The position numbers and the translations under genes were made by a program. From Zoroaster sp. YZ-2022 (taxonomy: Eukaryota > Echinodermata > Asteroidea > Forcipulatida > Zoroasteridae): DNA of 64,000 nucleotides. Every line of letters starts with the position of its first letter. The stretch's first letter is position 1. Positions 56,505 through 64,000 of this stretch are shown piece by piece. The stretch is from assembly GCA_029582265.1 (NCBI GenBank), contig CM055835.1:13261498-13325497 (forward strand). Reading direction: 5' to 3'. The notes below the pieces were generated by a model, which was given only the letters and a program-made list of their open reading frames with translations, had not been told where the DNA came from and ran no database searches.

Positions 56505-58054
56505 TCAGACACAAAAACTAATATTTATTTGGCTTTTAATTACATGTATAGTGAGTAATCTCTTCGCAACTATGGTGAGCTCTTTGAGTGCCAATGGTGT
56601 CTGGTAAATGTTGCGATCGGTCTCTTCAGAATGTCCCAGATGTTTGTATATGAACTGCCGGTCTTGCTCGGGTACATCCATCAGGGCAAACATGGTACTG
56701 ACTCGGTGACGATTTTTTGTAGCGGTTATATTAGACTTCTTAACCAGTTCCACTTTATCACACACATTGTTAACAGCGTGCCATCCAGATACATGATTGT
56801 CAGAACCATTTGTACTTGGGAATAGAAAGAGGTTCTCCTCCGCAATTGACACAACAGAGCGAGCCTCCTGATGGGATTAATCGTGTCCCTCGGAAAGAGA
56901 ACAGGGACAAGGTGTTTGTTACCCTTCCCGCTTTGGTATGCCATCTTGAAGGTCTCTGTCAAAGCTTTATCGATGGGGTCATCAAGAGCGTCAACTTGTT
57001 TGGTGTCTAGCCAGACACCCTTTTCAGCTTCCCACTCTCGACTCAGTAAGCGAGATGGCTCACCCCCTCTTTTCGCATTGAACAGCGTCAGGCAGCAAAC
57101 AACCAAGTCTCTTAACTCTACATACGTGCTGGAATCCCAGAAGTCGTATTCGTCAGATGTAATTTCCTTCATCCTTTCAAGGGTGTACTTTCTTAGTTTT
57201 TATGTCGTCTTCGACTGGCAATTCTTCTGGCTTTCTAAGGCGGATCTGTCTCTGTTGGTTCACTTTGTAAATGGCATCACCGAATATGTAATTTTTGCTC
57301 AGTTCTAAAATCGACACAAAAGTGTCAATATCACCTGCTCATTGATCTGCGTCTTCAATTAGGTACAATGCCTTTAAAATCCTAGAACTGGATTTAAGAA
57401 GCCAATACAATGACGACTTCAACCCTGATTTCACATTGTCTTCTTCGTCAGTGTCATCATGAGATCGAGATGTACATGTATATACATCAATTGCCTGCTC
57501 TAGATGGTGAAAGTTACTTTCGGAAGAACAAGTCGGCGATATTCCCTTCTTTCTTTGGGAAGGCTCTGAGTTGTTCCTCTTGGTCAAGCGTGTGCAGATA
57601 GAGGTTGGCCAACCTTCTCATATCTGTCATAACATAATTATTTTCTCACCTCTACTTTTTTGTCAACCTTTCTCTTTTGCTTGTACCACAACCGCCGTCC
57701 AATCTTCAGCAGCACGGGATCACTGGTGCAAACCTTTCCAACTCTATCTTGTCTGAACTTCATCAAGACTTCGCTTACAAATTGCCCTCCATAATCTTCA
57801 TCACATTGCAGTAATGTAACTGGTATGGGAGCTGATGGTTGGCAGCTCTCAGACTTTCCCTGGCAGGTTCCGGTGTGTCGCTTAATGTATGACCGGGAAT
57901 AGAATCCAGAACAAATATTGCACATCACTAAAGTGGTATCTTTAGTTGATTTGTGTTCGCGTTGGTAGGAAGGGTTTGTTGTTTTAGCCTGTATTTTATT
58001 TAGTTCTAAAATACCCTCCTTCAAGAAAGAGCTCGAACATGGACGATTTTTCAT
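56505..58054 (-). pseudogene. Tyrosine-recombinase-like gene, degraded
   Basis: N-terminal: CNICSGFYSRSYIKRHTGTC, a C2HC-type finger, then FVSEVLMKFRQDRVGKVC and KIGRRLWYKQKRK. Middle: MTDMRRLANLYLHT, a frame to ILKALYLIEDADQ, KPEELPVEDDI, then LVVCCLTLFNAKRGGEPSRL (candidate box-I Arg), KALTETFKMAYQSGKGN and HLVPVLFP. C-terminal: ATKNRHRVSTMFALMDVPEQ, FIYKHLGHSEETDRNIYQTP, giving RHR, HLGH and a Tyr at the positions of the H-x-x-R, H/W and Y of tyrosine recombinases. Interrupted by at least one stop (near 57340) and frameshifts (57640, 56850). Similar multi-copy animal genes exist; whether they are Cryptons is not settled by this sequence. Confidence 0.55.
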
Positions 58055-58059
58055 GTGGA

Positions 58060-58949
58060 GGAAGTTTCAATGCAGCCTTGACTCGTTCGTGTTTGGCGTA
58101 TCCGGAAGGGGTGGGGCAGTTTCTCGCGGTTACTTTAGGCCGTTATTTGTAAGTCTCTGATGCATTTTTGTTGTCCTTTTTATTATCTCCAGACGTTCTA
58201 GATTGCAGGAGAATGTATTAGACCATCTAAAATTGTAAAATATTCTCAACATTCCCGTTTTAGTCTCAGTTTGGTGTTAAATAGGGCTACTGAGCTTAGA
58301 AAAAATATCATATACAATGTACAGGACTACCAATTTCGCGCATTTCGTGCACACAAAGTTCCAATGCGCTTGGCGATAGAGCCTGTGTTGCATACGACAA
58401 GGTTTTGCTAACTGAATTTGTGGATGCAATCGTACCACAGAGCAAGATCTACGGGGCACTTACGGTCATACAAAACTGCTTAATCGCTTAAAAAAAAAAA
58501 AAAAAAAAAAAATGGACTCAGGTCACCCAAAAGGAATGTGTATGGGTCAACTTAGAGATGGCTGAATGAAAATGATCGAAATGATGTTGAATAAAGTTAT
58601 CACAAAAATGATTTGTACATGTAGGGGAAATGTCGGCCATAGAAAAATAACCTTATTCAAAACGGGGCCTAAAAATGTGTTAGAATTCTTAGGCAGGATC
58701 GATGTAGATATCAGCAGTGAGTGGTTTACCCAAATTTTGAACCAATTTTCGTGATTAAACAATACGCTCCACGTATTACACAGCGATTGATGTTATCGCT
58801 TAGTTTGGGTCACCCAAACGTAATGTGTATGGGTCAACTTAGAGATGGTTGAAATGAAACATCGTGTGGGCTAACTTCCAAATAAAATTGTGAATTTCAA
58901 TATCAGAAAAAGATTTGTACATGATCACATGAAGGGGAAATGTTGACCA
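58060..58949. other. Stretch with a ~45-bp direct repeat
   Basis: GGGTCACCCAAACGTAATGT and following bases up to TCAACTTAGAGATGG occur at about 58521 and 58805. An A run lies at 58490-58511. No gene. Confidence 0.5.
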
Positions 58950-60191
58950 CATATGTGACTCGCTCTATCGTAATGAGGAATGTCCCCCAAATATGAAAAA
59001 TGGAGATATGCATACATCATAACGAGCATTTAATGGGCTTTCCAATGAAGCCAAACATAAATGTGTCCCTTTTTCCGTTCCAAAGTTATTAAACAAAGAA
59101 GTTGAGATACTGGTGGGATTGTTACAGAAACGTTTAATGAGAAAAACGGGTTTTTAAAAAAGTACGCGTGCGAACAAAAATTTTTTTTTGAACTTACGCG
59201 CTGCATGTACTACGTATGGGGGCGCGCTGTACATAGTATCTGAACTTTCGGAAAGGCTAAAATCACAAAATTTAACAGGCGTATGGACCATGTCTTTAAG
59301 ATTTACTCTGTGAAAGTTTAACGTCAATGCTCAAATTACTTTAGTAGGTCTCTGAATGTTTGATAAACAAACACTGTCAAACAACGATCATGCGTGTACA
59401 TGAAGAACTTGACGTATACTACTATACAATGCATGCATGACCGGACCGGTCGCTCCGATCCCATGCCCAGTGCATGCACCGTGCATATGTATATGTACGC
59501 TGACAAGGTACGCAAAATCACGAAAGCATACAGTACAATCAGGCCGGCAGGCTGCGCTTAAACTGCCCACTTTGGCGCTTGTCTACGTCCATTCGAGGTA
59601 AACATCCAAACTGCGCAAGCTCAGTAACCCGTTGACGCACGTTCGTCCAATCAGCTCGCTGGAACCCTACGACGTAGGGCTTAGACTTAGCAACAAGGAG
59701 ACTTTCTGTATTAAGTTTTTGGGCGCTTATCTTATTATTCAGTATTCAGACAGTGATGTCATTACTAAAATTACAGAGGTCACATCATGATCTTTCTAAC
59801 AGTACCAAACATGCATGTTAAATGATAATGGCACGGCTCGAAACAGCGCTTACAAAAGGAGTTCAAACTCGTCTTTTTGGAGCTAACGAGGACGATTTGC
59901 AACAAAAATGGACACAGACACGCTTGAGAAAAGGTCTTTATTTTCTACTTTATTGATATTTTTCTCAAAAAGTAAAATAACACAAACTTTGATTTTTAAG
60001 GTACCTAAATACACAAAAAAAATCAAAATCGATTTCAATGCGATTTTAATTTTTTAATTTGTTAATTTGTTAATTTGTTAATTTTTATTTTTTTATTTTT
60101 TTACGTTACATGTATGTGAACTTCAGAGCTTGTTTATGCGAAACAGTCCCTTGGGGGACATTCCTCATTACGATAGAGCGGGTCACATATT
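58950..60191. mobile_element. Non-autonomous DNA element with ~40-bp inverted repeats
   Basis: ATATGTGACTCGCTCTATCG plus TAATGAGGAATGTCCCCCAA at the left is mirrored at the right with one mismatch (CCGCTC). About 1.24 kb, no coding region. The outermost TA on both sides is compatible with a TA target. Single-end relatives may occur at 10746. Confidence 0.65.
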
Positions 60192-60945
60192 TGATTGATT
60201 ATTTCCCCTTAACTTGTCTGAATGATAGACCAAGGGGGAATTATATATCATATGGGGGAAATATCGACCACACAATGTCTTGATGAATACCTGCTAAATT
60301 GCCTGTGTAGCGTGGGCCTAAGCTTTTACATCAAACTGAATTAGTAGGCCCGGTATAGCGTCAGGGACATTGTGCATAACACTTAACCTCTTGCCGATAG
60401 ACAAAGCTACTGTAACACTTGAATGATGTTACCGGAGCTGGCCGATGTAGTTAGGAAAGTATATAGATCTAGTGAAGACAAATAAGATACTCTGTGGAGA
60501 CTTCTCTTTGGGCTAAATACAGGATTTTATTAATCGTACTGTAGGGCTATACAAAGAGGTACACTTGTAGAGAGGTAGCGTAGAGTACAAGACAGGAATG
60601 CAAGACTGAACCAGAGGTTGATACATGGCATTTATATCTACACAAAACTAGTCACTGACATGATCAGTGAGTGTAATCTAATACTAGGGAAAAGACATAC
60701 AATAGTATGGCCAGACAGCCAGTCTGTTGGACCATGGACTGGACATAGGGGTGGCCATTAACAGGATTTATTAAGATTAATGGGTACTATAAGAAGGTGG
60801 ACCTGTACATAAGTTAATTGGATAATAGGACACCTGTTTTCCGGTGTAATACTGTGTGGTCTGTAAGACTGTGTGGTCTTACAAGATTGTGGCTTACACT
60901 ACTATTAAAAACACAGGCATACACGAATATAATTTATTTTAATGA
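60192..60945. other. Flank of the tandem-repeat gene
   Basis: No gene. A CTGTGTGGTCT phrase is repeated near 60853-60878. Downstream of the stop codon at 60946 on the minus strand, so this is the likely 3' UTR/flank. Confidence 0.35.
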
Positions 60946-61422
60946 TTAAATCGAACAGTTAATATTCATAACAGACTCGGTAATCATCTCTTCTTGGAAT
61001 ATGTGTTGGCTCTGAAAAAAGCCGGTTGTTTTACTTCCTCCTACATCCCCAGAATCTTGAACACTTCTTGAATATGGGGGAGCCTTGAACATAGTAGTGG
61101 TTGATTTGTTCTTGACTGGGTGCCTCCAGCTTCCGTGTGGGTGTGCCTCTTGATAGGCCCCCAGATAAACCCAGTACTCCGGGTTATTAGCTCTCTGGTC
61201 CGCCCGCACAGCCTTGCACGAAGGAAGAAATTCTTCCTTGCTCCTGTCTCCTATAAGGTGTTCGTAGTCCAAGTGCACCTTGTTACAGTGCTGCCTGAAA
61301 TATTCTAGGACGGTTAACGGTACATGCTTTTGCCCAAGAAGGGTAAAGAATATATCGGCTGCGTTTCTCCGTCTGATTTTGGCTGAGTGAATCATGTATT
61401 CTAATTCATGAAATCCCTCCAT
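60946..61422 (-). CDS. Last repeat unit and unique C-terminus of a 133-residue tandem-repeat protein
   Basis: Reads one full unit (MEGFHELEYMIHSAKIRRRN, NAADIFFTLLGQKHVPLTVL, EYFRQHCNKVHLDYEHLIGD, EFLPSCKAVRADQR, NPEYWVYLGAYQEAHPHGSW, KAPPYSRSVQDSGDVGGS) and then a non-repeated tail KTTGFFQSQHIFQEEMITES to the stop at 60946. This unit is the most diverged of those seen (M/I, V/A, D/A changes), as expected at an array edge. No signal peptide, transmembrane segment or known domain is evident. The content is basic and aromatic. Function unknown. Confidence 0.45.
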   Translation of the reverse strand: MEGFHELEYMIHSAKIRRRNAADIFFTLLGQKHVPLTVLEYFRQHCNKVHLDYEHLIGDRSKEEFLPSCKAVRADQRANNPEYWVYLGAYQEAHPHGSWRHPVKNKSTTTMFKAPPYSRSVQDSGDVGGSKTTGFFQSQHIFQEEMITESVMNINCSI

Positions 61423-64000
61423 GGTGTTCGTACTTCCTCCTACATCCCCAGAATCTTGAACACTTCTTGAATATGGGGGAGCCTTGAACGTAGTAGTGGT
61501 CGATTTTGTTCTTGACTGGGTGCCTCCAGCTCCAGCTTCCGTGTGGGTGTGCCTCTTGATAGGCCCCCAGATAAACCCAGTACTCTGGGTTATTAGCTCT
61601 CTGGGCTGCCCGCACAGCCTTGCACGAAGGAAGAAATTCTTCCTTGCTCCTGTCTCCTATAAGGTGTTCGTAGTCCAAGTGCGCCTTATTACAGTGCTGC
61701 CTGAAATATTCTAGGACGGTTAACGGTACATGCTTTTGCCCAAGAAGGGTAAAGAATATACCGGCTGCATTTCTCCGTCTGATTTTGGCTGAGTGAATAA
61801 TGTATTCTAATTCATGAAATCCCTCCATGGTGTTCGTACTTCCTCCTACATCCCCAGAATCTTGAACACTTCTTGAATATGGGGGAGCCTTGAACGTAGT
61901 AGTGGTCGATTTGTTCTTGACTGGGTGCCTCCAGCTTCCGTGTGGGTGTGCCTCTTGATAGGCCCCCAGATAAACCCAGTACTCCGGGTTATTAGCTCTC
62001 TGGGCCGCCCGCACAGCCTTGCATGAAGAAAGAAATTCTTCCTTGCTCCTGTCTCCTATAAGGTGTTGGTAGTCCAAGTGCGCCTTGTTACAGTGCTGCC
62101 TGAAATATTCTAGGACGGTTAACGGTACATGCTTTTGCCCAAGAAGGGTAAAGAATATATCGGCTGCGTTTCTCCGTCTGATTTTGGCCGAGTGAATAAT
62201 GTATTCTAATTCATGAAATCCCTCCATGGTGTTCGTACTTCCTCCTACATCCCCAGAATCTTGAACACTTCTTGAATATGGGGGAGCCTTGAACGTAGTA
62301 GTGGTCGATTTTGTTCTTGACTAGGTGCCTCCAGCTCCAGCTTCCGTGTGGGTGTGCCTCTTGATAGGCCCCCAGATAAACCCAGTACTACGGGTTATTA
62401 GCTCTCTGGGCTGCCCGCACAGCCTTGCACGAAGGAAGAAATTCTTCCTTGCTCCTGTCTCCTATAAGGTGTTGGTAGTCCAAGTGCGCCTTGTTACAGT
62501 GCTGCCTGAAATATTCTAGGACGGTTAACGGTACATGCTTTTGCCCAAGAAGGGTAAAGAATATATCGGCTGCGTTTCTCCGTCTGATTTTGGCCGAGTG
62601 AATAATGTATTCTAATTCATGAAATCCCTCCATGGTGTTCGTACTTCCTCCTACATCCCCAGAATCTTGAACACTTCTTGAATATGGGGGAGCCTTGAAC
62701 GTAGTAGTGGTCGATTTTGTTCTTGACTAGGTGCCTCCAGCTCCAGCTTCCGTGTGGGTGTGCCTCTTGATAGGCCCCCCAGATAAACCCAGTACTCCGT
62801 GTTATTAGCTCTCTGGGCTGCCCGCACAGCCTTGCACGAAGGAAGAAATTCTTCCTTGCTCCTGTCTCCTATAAGGTGTTGGTAGTCCAAGTGCGCCTTG
62901 TTACAGTGCTGCCTGAAATATTCTAGGACGGTTAACGGTACATGCTTTTGCCCAAGAAGGGTAAAGAATATATCGGCTGCGTTTCTCCGTCTGATTTTGG
63001 CCGAGTGAATAATGTATTCTAATTCATGAAATCCCTCCATGGTGTTCGTACTTCCTCCTACATCCCCAGAATCTTGAACACTTCTTGAATATGGGGGAGC
63101 CTTGAACGTAGTAGTGGTCGATTTTGTTCTTGACTGGGTGCCTCCAGCTTACGTGTGGGTGTGCCTCTTGATAGGCCCCCCAGATAAACCCAGTACTCCG
63201 GGTTATTAGCTCTCTGGGCCGCCTCCACAGCCTTGCACGAAGGAAGAAATTCTTCCTTGCTCCTGTCTCCTATAAGGTGTTCGTAGTCCAAGTGCGCCTT
63301 ATTACAGTGCTGCCTGAAATATTCTAGGACGGTTATCGGTACATGCTTTTGCCCAAGAAGGGTAAAGAATAAATCGGCTGCATTTCTCCGTCTGATTTTG
63401 GCTGAGTGAATAATGTATTCTAATTCATGAAATCCCTCCATGGTGTTCGTACTTCCTCCTACATCCCCAGAATCTTGAACACTTCTTGAATATGGGGGAG
63501 CCTTGAACGTAGTAGTGGTCGATTTGTTCTTGACTGGGTGCCTCCAGCTTCCGTGTGGGTGTGCCTCTTGATAGGCCCCGAGATAAACCCAGTACTCCGG
63601 GTTATTAGCTCTCTGGGCCGCCCGCACAGCCTTGCACGAAGGAAGAAATTCTTCCTTGCTCCTGTCTCCTATAAGGTGTTGGTAGTCCAAGTGCGCCTTG
63701 TTACAGTGCTGCCTGAAATATTCTAGGACGGTTAACGGTACATGCTTTTGCCCAAGAAGGGTAAAGAATAAATCGGCTGCATTTCTCCGTCTGATTTTGG
63801 CTGAGTGAATAATGTATTCTAATTCATGAAATCCCTTCATGGTGTTCGTACTTCCTCCTACATCCCCAGAATCTTGAACACTTCTTGAATATGGGGGAGC
63901 CTTGAACGTAGTAGTGGTCGATTTGTTCTTGACTGGGTGCCTCCAGCTTCCGTGTGGGTGTGCCTCTTGATAGGCCCCCAGATAAACCCAGTACTCCGGG
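61029..64000 (-). repeat. Tandem array of ~400-bp units, open at the window end
   Basis: Units begin (minus strand, ATG of MEGFHELEY) at 61422, 61828, 62227, 62633, 63040, 63441 and 63840, with periods 406, 399, 406, 407, 401 and 399. The 399-bp units keep a 133-codon frame and link to the next unit without a stop. Longer units carry an extra T in GATTTTGTTC (all four non-399 units) and often a 6-bp AGCTCC duplication or an extra C, and shift out of frame; the 62633 unit also has a nonsense change at NNP-stop. Identity among units is very high, indicating recent expansion or homogenisation. Confidence 0.85.
63058..63840 (-). CDS. Two in-frame repeat units of the tandem-repeat gene
   Basis: Open for 260 codons across the junction GGSTNT-MEGFHELEY, so units can be read through as a repeat protein here. 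The second unit loses frame at the extra T near 63124. The 5' part of the gene is beyond the window. A similar read-through of two units is at 61406-62227. Confidence 0.4.
   Translation of the reverse strand: MKGFHELEYIIHSAKIRRRNAADLFFTLLGQKHVPLTVLEYFRQHCNKAHLDYQHLIGDRSKEEFLPSCKAVRAAQRANNPEYWVYLGAYQEAHPHGSWRHPVKNKSTTTTFKAPPYSRSVQDSGDVGGSTNTMEGFHELEYIIHSAKIRRRNAADLFFTLLGQKHVPITVLEYFRQHCNKAHLDYEHLIGDRSKEEFLPSCKAVEAAQRANNPEYWVYLGGLSRGTPTRKLEAPSQEQNRPLLRSRLPHIQEVFKILGM

Noticed and set aside
61120..63726. Plus-strand repeated open frames (PASVWVCLLIGP...) across the tandem array
   Set aside because: They are shorter than the minus-strand frames, do not read from unit to unit, and lack a unique end.
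1..64000. CRISPR arrays, bacterial operons, Shine-Dalgarno sites
   Set aside because: Splice sites, retroelements and codon structure are eukaryotic; the direct repeats seen are tandem or transposon-derived without unique spacers.
1..64000. tRNA or rRNA genes
   Set aside because: No cloverleaf with A/B boxes or rRNA-like conserved blocks could be recognised by eye; a covariance-model scan would settle this.

Overview
The window is nuclear DNA from a metazoan. It is AT-rich, with introns using GT/AG splice sites, many nested class I and class II transposable elements, and almost no uninterrupted genes. The mix of P-superfamily, hAT, piggyBac, Tc1, pogo, Helitron-like, CR1-like and Tx1-like elements, with BEN and DUF4806 genes and abundant ACATGTA-type words, suggests a marine invertebrate, most likely a non-chordate deuterostome (echinoderm or hemichordate). 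The species is inference only. Nearly all recognisable coding DNA is on the minus strand.

Layout. 0-10 kb: an internally deleted piggyBac (2421-3452), a CR1/L2-like LINE (about 4760-7023) and broken transposon-type genes around it. 11.7-16.6 kb: a THAP-exon remnant between 18-bp inverted repeats, then element A (13346-16631) of an unusual P-superfamily transposon whose protein begins with a zinc module like the N-terminal part of RAG1. 16.9-22.4 kb: transposase scraps and partly duplicated BEN-domain gene exons. 22.5-30.6 kb: four phase-consistent exons of a DUF4806 gene, with a complete hAT element (26338-29716, 8-bp target duplication) and a small two-exon ORF in one intron. 30.9-40.5 kb: two more copies of the RAG1-N/P family (B, 30903-34513; C, about 36300-40477, split by a Tc1 element), with two sequences that look like excision footprints. 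41-45 kb: a second Tc1 inside another transposon gene and a TTAA-flanked MITE. 45.5-49.9 kb: head-to-tail Helitron-like elements with ~445-bp internal repeats, one interrupted by a pogo element. 49.9-55.8 kb: a Tx1-like LINE abutting the last Helitron end. 56.5-58.1 kb: a degraded tyrosine-recombinase-like gene. 58.9-60.2 kb: an element with long inverted repeats. 61.0-64.0 kb: a tandem array of ~400-bp units encoding a 133-residue repeat, running off the window.

The most interesting system is the RAG1-N/P family. Three copies share a C2C2 zinc module, a P-like catalytic region, a conserved 5' block with an NRF1-like palindrome, and CAT/CAC-starting termini. Copies A and B have 7-bp direct repeats at both ends. 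A and B also end their coding exon at the same splice donor, just inside the terminus, so both lack the usual C-terminal part. The second is the 133-codon tandem-repeat gene at the right edge.
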